Assembly: GCA_032051265.1 (NCBI GenBank)
Contig: DAMBYU010000009.1
Coordinates: 1-64,000 of the forward strand
DNA from: Dryocola sp032051265
GTDB lineage: Bacteria > Pseudomonadota > Gammaproteobacteria > Enterobacterales > Enterobacteriaceae
Direction: 5' to 3'
DNA: 64,000 bases
This document shows, one piece after another, positions 18,270 to 26,591 of this stretch. The translations under genes were made by a program, and so were the position numbers. The notes under the pieces are model-generated. The model saw nothing but the letters and a program-made list of their open reading frames with translations. It was not told the origin of the DNA and made no database searches. The first letter of the stretch is position 1. Each line of letters opens with the position of its first letter.

Positions 18270-20096
18270 GTGATCGAAAATCTGCGTAACATCGCCATCA
18301 TCGCGCACGTTGACCATGGTAAAACTACCCTGGTTGATAAGCTGCTGCAGCAATCCGGTACTTTCAGTAACGAACGTGCTGAAGCTACTGAACGCGTGAT
18401 GGACTCCAACGATTTGGAGAAAGAGCGTGGGATTACCATCCTCGCTAAAAACACCGCGATCAAATGGAATGACTACCGTATCAACATCGTTGATACCCCT
18501 GGGCACGCCGACTTCGGTGGTGAAGTTGAACGTGTAATGTCCATGGTAGACTCCGTGCTGCTGGTCGTTGACGCAATGGATGGCCCAATGCCGCAGACGC
18601 GCTTCGTAACCAAAAAGGCATTTGCCCATGGTTTGAAGCCAATCGTGGTTATCAACAAAGTTGACCGTCCTGGCGCGCGTCCGGACTGGGTTGTGGATCA
18701 GGTCTTCGACCTGTTCGTTAACCTCGACGCAAGCGACGATCAGCTCGATTTCCCAATTATCTATGCATCCGCACTGATGGGTATCGCGGGTAACGATCAT
18801 GCTGATATGGCGGAAGACATGACCCCGCTGTATCAGGCGATTGTTGACCACGTTAAAGCACCAAACGTTGACCTTGATGGTCCGTTCCAGATGCAGATCT
18901 CCCAGCTTGATTACAACAACTACGTTGGTGTAATCGGTATTGGTCGCATCAAACGCGGTAAAGTGAAGCCTAACCAGCAAATCACCATTATCGACAGCGA
19001 AGGTAAAACCCGTAACGGTAAAGTCGGTAAAGTACTGACCCACCTCGGTCTGGAGCGTATTGAATCCACCGAAGCTGAAGCTGGCGATATCATTGCGATC
19101 ACCGGTCTGGGCGAGCTGAACATCTCCGACACCCTTTGCGATACGCAAAATGTTGAAGCGCTGCCAGCGCTGTCCGTAGATGAACCAACCGTTTCCATGT
19201 TCTTCAACGTCAACACCTCCCCGTTCTGTGGCAAAGAAGGTAAATTCGTTACCTCCCGTCAGATCCTTGACCGCCTGAACAAAGAGCTGGTGCATAACGT
19301 TGCGCTGCGCGTTGAAGAAACCGAAGATGCGGATGCGTTCCGTGTATCCGGTCGTGGTGAGCTGCACCTGTCCGTACTTATCGAAAACATGCGTCGTGAA
19401 GGTTTCGAGCTGGCGGTTTCCCGTCCGAAAGTTATCTTCCGTGAGATCGATGGTCGTAAGCAGGAACCGTTCGAAAACGTGACGCTTGATATCGAAGAGC
19501 ATCACCAGGGTTCTGTTATGCAGGCTCTTGGCGAGCGTAAGGGCGACCTGAAAAACATGAATCCAGACGGCAAAGGCCGCGTACGTCTTGACTACGTGAT
19601 CCCAAGCCGTGGCCTTATCGGTTTCCGTAACGAATTCATGACCATGACTTCAGGTACCGGCCTGCTGTACTCCACCTTCAGCCATTACGACGATATTCGT
19701 CAGGGTGAAGTAGGCCAGCGTCAGAACGGCGTACTGATCTCTAACGGTCAGGGTAAAGCCGTTGCGTTTGCCCTGTACGGTCTGCAGGATCGCGGTAAGC
19801 TGTTCCTGGGTCACGGTGCTGAAGTTTACGAAGGCCAGATCATCGGTATTCACAGTCGTTCTAACGACCTGACTGTTAACTGCCTGACCGGTAAGAAACT
19901 GACCAACATGCGTGCGTCCGGTACTGACGAAGCGACTACGCTGGTTCCAGCTCAGAAGATGACTCTGGAGCAGGCGCTGGAGTTTATCGATGATGACGAA
20001 CTGGTAGAAGTGACTCCGCTTTCCGTTCGTATCCGTAAACGTCACCTGACTGAAAACGACCGCAAACGTGCGGGTCGTGGCAGCAAAGAAGCTTAA
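18270..20096 (+). CDS. typA: TypA/BipA, ribosome-associated translational GTPase
   Basis: An EF-G-like GTPase that helps 50S assembly at low temperature and is needed for some virulence and stress traits. It has 608 residues (607 in E. coli). The start is GTG at 18270, since MIENLRNIAIIAHVDHGKTT is the invariant N-terminus. GTPase motifs are G1 AHVDHGKT, G3 DTPGHADF and G4 NKVD; domains II, III and V follow, then the BipA-specific C-terminal domain ending in a basic tail. It is divergent from glnA and has its own terminator. The yihL-W/ompL genes that follow in E. coli are missing, and yihX comes next. Confidence 0.98.
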   Translation: MIENLRNIAIIAHVDHGKTTLVDKLLQQSGTFSNERAEATERVMDSNDLEKERGITILAKNTAIKWNDYRINIVDTPGHADFGGEVERVMSMVDSVLLVVDAMDGPMPQTRFVTKKAFAHGLKPIVVINKVDRPGARPDWVVDQVFDLFVNLDASDDQLDFPIIYASALMGIAGNDHADMAEDMTPLYQAIVDHVKAPNVDLDGPFQMQISQLDYNNYVGVIGIGRIKRGKVKPNQQITIIDSEGKTRNGKVGKVLTHLGLERIESTEAEAGDIIAITGLGELNISDTLCDTQNVEALPALSVDEPTVSMFFNVNTSPFCGKEGKFVTSRQILDRLNKELVHNVALRVEETEDADAFRVSGRGELHLSVLIENMRREGFELAVSRPKVIFREIDGRKQEPFENVTLDIEEHHQGSVMQALGERKGDLKNMNPDGKGRVRLDYVIPSRGLIGFRNEFMTMTSGTGLLYSTFSHYDDIRQGEVGQRQNGVLISNGQGKAVAFALYGLQDRGKLFLGHGAEVYEGQIIGIHSRSNDLTVNCLTGKKLTNMRASGTDEATTLVPAQKMTLEQALEFIDDDELVEVTPLSVRIRKRHLTENDRKRAGRGSKEA

Positions 20097-20120
20097 GTTT
20101 CTTTCCCGCTGTAAATCGAA

Positions 20121-20150
20121 GCCCTGTCTGCAAAGACGGGGCTTTTTTTT
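20121..20150 (+). terminator. typA terminator
   Basis: GCCCTGTCT-GCAA-AGACGGGGC followed by eight T bases, 24 bases after the typA stop. Confidence 0.92.
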
Positions 20151-20249
20151 GCACTATTGCTCGCAGAATTGAAGCGCGTATAAGGCCGCGATAGTCAAAG
20201 TATCTCTTTACCGCTACAGTTATTTGTCCACCAGGCAAAGGAGAAGCTT

Positions 20250-20849
20250 ATGCTGTATATCTTTGATTTAGGTAATGTCATTGTCGATATCGACTTCAAT
20301 CGCATCCTGGGTGTCTGGAGCGATTACAGCCGGGTGCCGCTGGCAAGCCTGCAAAAGAGTTTTGTGATGGGTGATGCCTTTCACCGTCATGAACGCGGGC
20401 AGATTTCCGATGAGGATTTTGCCGCGGCCGTATGTCAGGAAATGGATATGGCGCTGAGTTTTGAACAGTTCTCTGCGGGCTGGCAGGCCGTGTTCGTTGC
20501 CCTGCGCCCTGAAGTCATCGCTCTGATGAGGCGGCTACGTGAGCGGGGGCATCGTGTTGTCGTGCTCTCCAATACTAATCGCTTGCACACTAATTTCTGG
20601 CCCGGCGAGTACCCGCAAATCGCGGAAGCGGCGGATAAAATCTATCTGTCCCAGGAGATGGGGGTGCGCAAGCCCGACGCTGAAATCTATCAAAAACTCC
20701 TGGATGCGGAGGGTTTTTCTGCCGATCGGGCCATCTTTTTTGACGACAACGCCGATAATATTAAAGGGGCCCAACAGGTGGGCATCACCAGTATTCTGGT
20801 GACCGGCAAAGAAACGCTGCCTGACTACTTCGCAAAACATGCATGCTAA
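20250..20849 (+). CDS. yihX: YihX, alpha-D-glucose-1-phosphate phosphatase
   Basis: A HAD-superfamily phosphatase that releases glucose from alpha-glucose-1-phosphate. It has 199 residues, as in E. coli. HAD motif I is FDLGNV at the N-terminus, motif II is VVLSNTNR (about 107-114), motif III is the lysine in RKPDAEIYQK and motif IV is FFDDNADN. It opens a tight four-gene run: it overlaps yihY by 7 bases, and dtd and fabY follow. Confidence 0.96.
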   Translation: MLYIFDLGNVIVDIDFNRILGVWSDYSRVPLASLQKSFVMGDAFHRHERGQISDEDFAAAVCQEMDMALSFEQFSAGWQAVFVALRPEVIALMRRLRERGHRVVVLSNTNRLHTNFWPGEYPQIAEAADKIYLSQEMGVRKPDAEIYQKLLDAEGFSADRAIFFDDNADNIKGAQQVGITSILVTGKETLPDYFAKHAC

Positions 20850-21715
20850 AAAACGTAAAGTTTAACGCTCGTGAACACCTCAGAGCTTGTGTCGCCTGGG
20901 GTAGGCTGCTCTGGCAGCGCATTGACCAGGACAATATGACGACGCTTGCGGGTAACCTTGCGTATGTGTCGCTGCTGTCGCTGGTGCCTTTTATCGCCGT
21001 GGTGTTTGCGTTGTTTGCCGCTTTTCCAATGTTTTCTGATGTCAGCGTTCAGCTACGGCATTTTATTTTCTCGAATTTTATTCCCGCTACCGGCGATATC
21101 ATCCAGCGCTATATCGAGCAGTTTGTTGCCAACTCCAGCAAAATGACCGTAGTGGGTGCATGCGGGCTTATCGTTACCGCGCTTTTGCTAATGTATGCCG
21201 TGGACAGCGCGCTAAATACTATCTGGCGTAGCACACGCACCCGGCCCAAAATTTACTCTTTTGCCGTGTACTGGATGATCCTCACGCTCGGGCCGTTACT
21301 GGCCGGGGCGAGCCTGGTCATCAGCTCCTACTTGCTGTCGTTACGCTGGGCAACGGGCTTTAACAGCATGATTGATGAAGTGCTGCGGATTTTCCCGCTG
21401 CTGCTCTCCTGGCTCTCATTCTGGCTTCTCTACAGTATTGTCCCCACTACGCGCGTACCGGTACGTGACGCTCTGATTGGCTCGCTGGTTGCAGCGCTTC
21501 TCTTTGAATTAGGTAAGAAAGGTTTCGCGCTCTATATCACCATGTTCCCCTCTTATCAGCTCATTTATGGCGTGCTGGCGGTGATCCCCATTTTATTTGT
21601 CTGGGTCTACTGGACATGGTGTATCGTGTTGCTCGGGGCAGAAATTACTGTCACCCTCGGCGATTACCGTAAACTTCGCTCAGCGCAACAGCAGGAAGAA
21701 TTGGAAGAACCATGA
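20843..21715 (+). CDS. yihY: YihY, BrkB/YihY-family inner-membrane protein
   Basis: A 290-residue integral membrane protein of the YihY/BrkB family, earlier misnamed RNase BN. About six membrane segments are visible, for example VSLLSLVPFIAVVFALFAAF, IVTALLLMYAV and VLAVIPILFVWVYWTW. The motif TLAGNLAYVSLLSLVP near residue 35 is typical of the family. Its function is unknown, and transport or lipid handling has been suggested. The ATG overlaps the yihX end, and its stop overlaps the dtd ATG (ATGA). Confidence 0.93.
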   Translation: MLKNVKFNAREHLRACVAWGRLLWQRIDQDNMTTLAGNLAYVSLLSLVPFIAVVFALFAAFPMFSDVSVQLRHFIFSNFIPATGDIIQRYIEQFVANSSKMTVVGACGLIVTALLLMYAVDSALNTIWRSTRTRPKIYSFAVYWMILTLGPLLAGASLVISSYLLSLRWATGFNSMIDEVLRIFPLLLSWLSFWLLYSIVPTTRVPVRDALIGSLVAALLFELGKKGFALYITMFPSYQLIYGVLAVIPILFVWVYWTWCIVLLGAEITVTLGDYRKLRSAQQQEELEEP

Positions 21716-22149
21716 TTGCATTGATTCAGCGCGTCACCCAGGCTCGCGTCACCGTGGAGGGTGAAGTGACGGGTGAAATTGGCCCAGGACTTTTGGTGTT
21801 ATTGGGTGTCGAAAAAGAAGACAACGAACAGAAGGCGAATCGCCTGTGCGAACGGGTGTTAGGCTACCGTATCTTCGGTGATGAAGATGACAAAATGAAT
21901 CTGAACGTTCAGCAAGCCGGAGGCAGCGTGCTGGTGGTATCGCAGTTTACTCTTGCGGCAGATACGGATCGCGGCATGCGTCCGAGCTTCTCGGGCGGCG
22001 CGGCCCCCGCGCTTGCGCAAGAGCTGTACGAATACTTTGTCAAACGCTGCCGACAACAGGGCATCGTTGCTGAAACGGGGCGCTTCGCTGCCAATATGCA
22101 GGTATCACTTACCAACGACGGCCCGGTAACATTCTGGTTGCAGGTCTAA
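21712..22149 (+). CDS. dtd: D-aminoacyl-tRNA deacylase
   Basis: Dtd removes D-amino acids (and glycine from tRNA-Ala) mischarged on tRNA, acting as a homodimer. It has 145 residues, the E. coli length. The two signature motifs are present: SQFTLAAD (about 78-85) and the cross-subunit GPVTFWLQV at the C-terminus, which carries the Gly-cisPro dipeptide. The start overlaps yihY by 4 bases, implying coupled translation. Confidence 0.97.
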   Translation: MIALIQRVTQARVTVEGEVTGEIGPGLLVLLGVEKEDNEQKANRLCERVLGYRIFGDEDDKMNLNVQQAGGSVLVVSQFTLAADTDRGMRPSFSGGAAPALAQELYEYFVKRCRQQGIVAETGRFAANMQVSLTNDGPVTFWLQV

Positions 22150-22196
22150 ATCCCGCACGGTTCATCGGCCTTGCGCAATCTTAAGAGAGTACAGTT

Positions 22197-23138
22197 ATGT
22201 ATCACCTTCGCGTACCGCAAACCGAAGAAGAACTTGAAAGCTACTTCCAGTTCCGCTGGGAGATGTTGCGTAAACCTCTGCATCAACCCAAAGGCTCCGA
22301 ACGCGACGCATGGGATGCCATGGCCCATCATCAGATGGTAGTGGATGAAGAGGGCAACCCGGTCGCTATAGGCCGTTTGTATATTAATGCCGATAACGAA
22401 GCGGCGATCCGCTTTATGGCTGTGCATCCTTCCGTACAGGACAAAGGCCTGGGCACGCTGATGGCGATGACGCTGGAATCCGTCGCTCGCCAGGAAGGGG
22501 TAAAGCGCGTGGTTTGCAGCGCGCGTGAAGATGCGGTGGAGTTTTTCGCTAAGCTAGGATTTATCAATCAGGGTGAGATCACCACTCCGCAGACGACGCC
22601 CGTGCGGCATTTCCTGATGATTAAACCCGTAGCTTCGCTGGACGATATTCTGCACCGCGCCGACTGGTGCGGGCAGCTTCAGCAAGCCTGGTACGAGCAT
22701 ATTCCCCTTAGCGAGAAGATGGGCGTGCGCATTTTGCAGTACACCGGGCAGAAATTCATTACCACCATGCCGGAAACGGGTAATCAAAATCCGCACCAGA
22801 CGCTGTTTGCGGGTAGCCTGTTTTCTCTTGCGACGCTGACCGGCTGGGGGCTTATCTGGCTGATGCTGCGTGAGCGCCACCTGGGCGGTACGATTATTCT
22901 GGCTGATGCCCACATTCGTTACAGCAGCCCAATCACCGGGCGGCCGGGGGCGATAGCTGATTTAGGATCGCTCAGCGGGGATCTCGATCGTCTGGCCCGG
23001 GGGCGTAAAGCACGTGTTGCCCTGCAGGTTGAACTCTATGGCGACGAAAATCAGGGCGCGGTGTTTGAAGGCGTATATCTGGTGCTGCCGGCCAAACCTT
23101 TCGGGCCGCTGGAAGAGGGCGGTAACGAAGAGGAATAA
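22197..23138 (+). CDS. fabY: FabY/YiiD (MadA-type), GNAT plus hot-dog domain protein of fatty acid synthesis
   Basis: A two-domain protein of 313 residues. An N-terminal GNAT fold (about 1-140, VQDKGLGTLMAMTLESVARQ) is joined to a C-terminal YiiD_C hot-dog thioesterase-like domain (ITTMPETGNQNPHQTLFAGS). The family has been shown to act as a malonyl-ACP decarboxylase that feeds acetyl-ACP into fatty acid synthesis. E. coli YiiD is a little longer at the N-terminus; here MYHLRVPQTEEELE is the first conserved block. It ends the yihX-yihY-dtd run. After it the gene order leaves the E. coli pattern. Confidence 0.93.
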   Translation: MYHLRVPQTEEELESYFQFRWEMLRKPLHQPKGSERDAWDAMAHHQMVVDEEGNPVAIGRLYINADNEAAIRFMAVHPSVQDKGLGTLMAMTLESVARQEGVKRVVCSAREDAVEFFAKLGFINQGEITTPQTTPVRHFLMIKPVASLDDILHRADWCGQLQQAWYEHIPLSEKMGVRILQYTGQKFITTMPETGNQNPHQTLFAGSLFSLATLTGWGLIWLMLRERHLGGTIILADAHIRYSSPITGRPGAIADLGSLSGDLDRLARGRKARVALQVELYGDENQGAVFEGVYLVLPAKPFGPLEEGGNEEE

Positions 23139-23144
23139 CCGCCC
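23117..23144. terminator. Hairpin over the fabY stop, possible shared terminator
   Basis: GGGCGGT (23117-23123) pairs with ACCGCCC (23138-23144) around a 14-base loop. There is no proper T run, so it is a weak terminator candidate for the convergent fabY and yicH genes, whose stops are only 25 bases apart. Confidence 0.35.
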
Positions 23145-23163
23145 TGGTCCTGTTTTCGGCAAG

Positions 23164-24846
23164 TCATGCGCCGGGAACTTTACCTTTTTGCATGGTTTGC
23201 TGTAACTGTTTTCCATCTTTACTGGTTGCCTGGAGAGTCCCGTTTACCGTGGGTTTCAGCGGGGTTTGCGCGGCAAGGCTGCCGGTGACGGAAAGCTGCA
23301 GGTTGCCTTCTCCCTCCAGCGGTAAAGCCGGCCATCCCCATTGTTGCAAAGTATTAATCGGCACTGAGCGGCCACGAAATTTTATCGCAGTATTACGCTG
23401 CGGGGTTTGTGAGATGGCCCCTGTCGCTTCCAGCATTCCCTTTCCAGCGAAAGCGCTTAGCTCCGTGATGGAAATCTGATTCGTGTTCGCCGTCAGAGCA
23501 ATAGAAGGGCGTCGAACATCCACACGGTTAAAGGTGGCAGCCGCGGCGTTCAGGCTGATATTGCCATCCCACAGGCCCCATTGTCGGTCCCGCACCACCT
23601 CCAGATTATTTCCCACGCCATCCAGCGCGGTGAGCTGGAACGGGAAGCTCGGATCGATATCGATAACCAGGTTCCGGTTAGCCGAAAGCTTTTTGATTGT
23701 CACTTTGTTTAGCCATGCCGGGATGGGCTCCAGCCAGCGTTTTTTCCAGTCTGCCGGCAGCGTATATTCCAGCCCGGCCAGCACGACTTCATCAAGCGTC
23801 AGTTGATTATCTTCGCGCAGCCACTGGCCCGAGGCGCGGACCATGCCTCTTTCCCAGCGGGAGGTAAACTGACGCAGCACGGCGGCTTGCTGAGTAAAAT
23901 CTATGTTAACGATAGGGTCGTTAAGATGCAGCGCGCCGTTGATGAAATCAGTGGCGTTTAGCGACAACCTGCCGTCATCGCTTTGCCATCCGCCGTTGGC
24001 GAGGGTCAGATTGCGCAGGCTCAAATCTAAATCCGTTACCGCCCAGTCCTTACCTTCCAGCCGCGCGTCGGTGATCTCCAGGCTGTCTACTTTCAGGGAC
24101 GGCACGGTGGCGAGAGGAGCCAGGAAATCGCTTATGGATTTATCCGTTTGCAAACGAATATCGTTGAGGCGCAGGCTGCCAATTTGCCACGAGCCATCCG
24201 CATTACGATTGGCAGTACCGGTAAGCGAGCCGCGAGCCATATCCGCGCCGATGGTAGAAAGCGTTACCTGACCCTGATTTATGGCGCCCTGTAACAGCAC
24301 GTTGCTTGCGGGCACGCCGTTAAGCGTCATCGATCCCGCGCTGAACTGGATATCGGCCGTGCTGCCCAGCACTTTTCCTCTTTCAGGCTGCCATGGCGTG
24401 ACGCCGCCGTTGACCCGCTGAGCACGTAAATCCCACTCGGTGTCAGGGCTGTTAAGCGCCATGTCATTGAGTCGCAGCATGTCGGCCTGGAAGGGGAGCG
24501 GGGCAGCGTCCGGGCTGAGATTCAGCGTGCCGTTTTTCAGTACGATAGTCTCAACGTGCAACGGTTCTGAAAACTGGCGGGAGCTCAGGCCTATATCAAC
24601 GCCCTGGGCGACCAAGGTCGCAGGCTGGCCTTTGCGTCCAAACGTCACGTTACTGAAGGTAAGGTGCATTGGAGAAGCCCAGCGGTGCCCCATCGCATTG
24701 AACGAAAAATCGTAGTCGCTTTTCTCGTTAACCCAGTAGCTGACCTGGCCTGCACCCCAGCGGGTCTGCAGCAAAATATAAGCAGCAATCAGCACGACTA
24801 AAACGATCGCGACGAGTATCGCAATAAGCTTTCCGAGAAATTTCAT
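23164..24846 (-). CDS. yicH: YicH, AsmA-family inner-membrane-anchored protein
   Basis: A 560-residue protein with one N-terminal membrane segment (MKFLGKLIAILVAIVLVVLI) and a large periplasmic part rich in beta strands, the AsmA-family layout. These proteins are linked to phospholipid transport to and homeostasis of the outer membrane; the role of YicH itself is little known. The ATG at 24846 is preferred to one five codons upstream because it begins the membrane anchor. It lies next to xanP, as in E. coli, but its other neighbour is fabY instead of yicI. Confidence 0.92.
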   Translation of the reverse strand: MKFLGKLIAILVAIVLVVLIAAYILLQTRWGAGQVSYWVNEKSDYDFSFNAMGHRWASPMHLTFSNVTFGRKGQPATLVAQGVDIGLSSRQFSEPLHVETIVLKNGTLNLSPDAAPLPFQADMLRLNDMALNSPDTEWDLRAQRVNGGVTPWQPERGKVLGSTADIQFSAGSMTLNGVPASNVLLQGAINQGQVTLSTIGADMARGSLTGTANRNADGSWQIGSLRLNDIRLQTDKSISDFLAPLATVPSLKVDSLEITDARLEGKDWAVTDLDLSLRNLTLANGGWQSDDGRLSLNATDFINGALHLNDPIVNIDFTQQAAVLRQFTSRWERGMVRASGQWLREDNQLTLDEVVLAGLEYTLPADWKKRWLEPIPAWLNKVTIKKLSANRNLVIDIDPSFPFQLTALDGVGNNLEVVRDRQWGLWDGNISLNAAAATFNRVDVRRPSIALTANTNQISITELSAFAGKGMLEATGAISQTPQRNTAIKFRGRSVPINTLQQWGWPALPLEGEGNLQLSVTGSLAAQTPLKPTVNGTLQATSKDGKQLQQTMQKGKVPGA

Positions 24847-24971
24847 TGTCTTCCATCCCATGAAGTTTCGGTAAGGGTGTTATGCCCCATTTACCGTTAT
24901 AGCTCAAGGAGGAGTTTGTCAGGGCAGGTTTCACGCGCCGGGGCGAACAAATCCCCGGCGCGTGAGGGATA

Positions 24972-26363
24972 TCAATCTTTCTCAGGCGGGAAAATAAGGT
25001 TCAGCACGATAGCGGTGATGCCACCGGCGGCAATGCCGGAGGAGAGCAGCGTTTTCAGCCAGTCAGGAGCAAACTGCAGAATCAGCGGCTGCTGAGACAC
25101 GCCCATACCCACCGCCAGCGACAGCGCGATAATCATAATCGCACGGCGATTCAACGGCTCGCGTGAAACGATGCGCACGCCGGATGCGGCGATAGTACCG
25201 AACATCACAATCGTTGCTCCGCCGAGGACCGGCTCAGGGATATGCTGCACAAAACCGCTTACCGCAGGGAACAGGCCCAGCACAATCAGCATCAGTGATA
25301 CCACAAAACCGACGTAGCGGCTGGCGACGCCGGTAAGCTGGATAACGCCGTTGTTTTGTCCGAAGCAGGAGTTCGGGAAGGTGTTGAAAATAGCGGATAC
25401 GCAGGAGTTCAGGCCGTTGGCCAGCACGCCGCCCTTGAGGCGTTTCATATACAGCGGACCCGAAACGGGCTGCTCGGAAACATCAGAAGTAGCGGTAATG
25501 TCACCGATGGTTTCCAGCGAGGTCACCATAAACACCAGCATCAGCGGGATCAGCAGATTCCAGTCAATGCCCAGACCGTAATAAAGCGGCGTCGGCACCA
25601 TGATTAAATCGGTATTCGTTGGCGCAGTGGTTTCCGGCAGCATATCCAGCGCCCAGGCCAGGGCATAGCCCACAGCCATCGCGATGACCAGAGATGCGAC
25701 GCGCAGATACGGGTTGCGCTGGCGGTTCAGCAGAATAATCACCAGCAGTACGGCACCGGCCAGCAGCAGATTTTTCGGCGCGCCAAAGGTGTGATCGTTC
25801 ATCGCGGCATATCCGCCACCGATAGAGTTAAGACCTACCTGAATCAGCGACAGGCCGATAATCATCACCACGACACCGGAAACCAGCGGAGTAATAATAC
25901 GGCGCGCCAGGTGCAATATGCGGGAAAGCGCCATCTCCGTGCAGCTTGCGAGCATCAACGTACCGAAGAGCGCCGCCATCATTGTCGGCACGTCTGCACC
26001 GCCATTTTTTAGCGCCATACCGCCCATAATCAGCGGTGAGACAAAGTTGAAGCTGGTGCCCTGAATCGACAGCAGTCCCGATCCCACAGGACCCCACGCT
26101 TTAATTTGAATAATAGAAGCTACGCCGGAGGCGAACAGCGACATACTGATGATGTGCTGCGTGTCTGATGCCGGTAATCCCAGCGCCTGGCAAATCAGCA
26201 ATGCTGGCGTGATAACCGCGACAAACATCGCCAGCAGGTGCTGACAGGCGGCGAAAAGAGTTTGCGGAAGAGGAGGTCTGTCTTCGAGGCGATAAATCAG
26301 TTCACTGGAGCGAGTCGATGCAACCGGTTGTGCATTTGCTGACTCAACGGCATTTACAGACAT
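24972..26363 (-). CDS. xanP: XanP, xanthine permease
   Basis: A proton-linked xanthine transporter of the NCS2 (nucleobase-ascorbate) family, with 463 residues. About 12-14 membrane segments are visible. Family signatures are SIQGTSFNFVSP near 100, SLETIGDITATSDVSE in the middle and SCFGQNNGVIQLTG in the substrate-site region. A PurR-like operator lies about 53 bases upstream of its ATG, which fits control by purine supply. It is divergent from gltS. Confidence 0.95.
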   Translation of the reverse strand: MSVNAVESANAQPVASTRSSELIYRLEDRPPLPQTLFAACQHLLAMFVAVITPALLICQALGLPASDTQHIISMSLFASGVASIIQIKAWGPVGSGLLSIQGTSFNFVSPLIMGGMALKNGGADVPTMMAALFGTLMLASCTEMALSRILHLARRIITPLVSGVVVMIIGLSLIQVGLNSIGGGYAAMNDHTFGAPKNLLLAGAVLLVIILLNRQRNPYLRVASLVIAMAVGYALAWALDMLPETTAPTNTDLIMVPTPLYYGLGIDWNLLIPLMLVFMVTSLETIGDITATSDVSEQPVSGPLYMKRLKGGVLANGLNSCVSAIFNTFPNSCFGQNNGVIQLTGVASRYVGFVVSLMLIVLGLFPAVSGFVQHIPEPVLGGATIVMFGTIAASGVRIVSREPLNRRAIMIIALSLAVGMGVSQQPLILQFAPDWLKTLLSSGIAAGGITAIVLNLIFPPEKD

Positions 26364-26415
26364 CAGAGGAGGTCCCGTGGCGGAAAAGCGGAGATTTTAA
26401 CGGACTGGATGGTAA

Positions 26416-26431
26416 AAGCAAACGATTGCAT
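26416..26431. promoter_or_regulatory. PurR-like operator upstream of xanP
   Basis: AAGCAAACGATTGCAT agrees with the PurR operator ACGCAAACGTTTGCGT at 13 of 16 positions and keeps the central CAAACG/TTGC halves. It lies 53 bases upstream of the xanP ATG and 161 upstream of gltS. A purine permease is a sensible PurR target. Confidence 0.6.
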
Positions 26432-26455
26432 AGCATCAGGGTCAATATTTAAAAC

Positions 26456-26482
26456 TCATATAACGACGTTTTCATATAACGA
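26456..26482. repeat. 11-base direct repeat upstream of gltS
   Basis: TCATATAACGA occurs at 26456-26466 and again at 26472-26482, 16 bases apart, in the AT-rich xanP-gltS spacer. It could be a tandem binding site for an unknown regulator, or chance. Confidence 0.4.
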
Positions 26483-26591
26483 TTGGCTTCTTTATGGTTA
26501 AAATCCAGCTGCTGATTTTTTTAACTCCTGAATTAACAGTGAAGGATAAATAACGCGCATAAATGAATAGTGCGCAAAAAGGAGCACCGCT

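Noticed and set aside
18222..19505. A 427-codon open frame antisense to typA
   Set aside because: Same codon-bias effect. Its product has no domain features, and typA motifs fix the coding strand.
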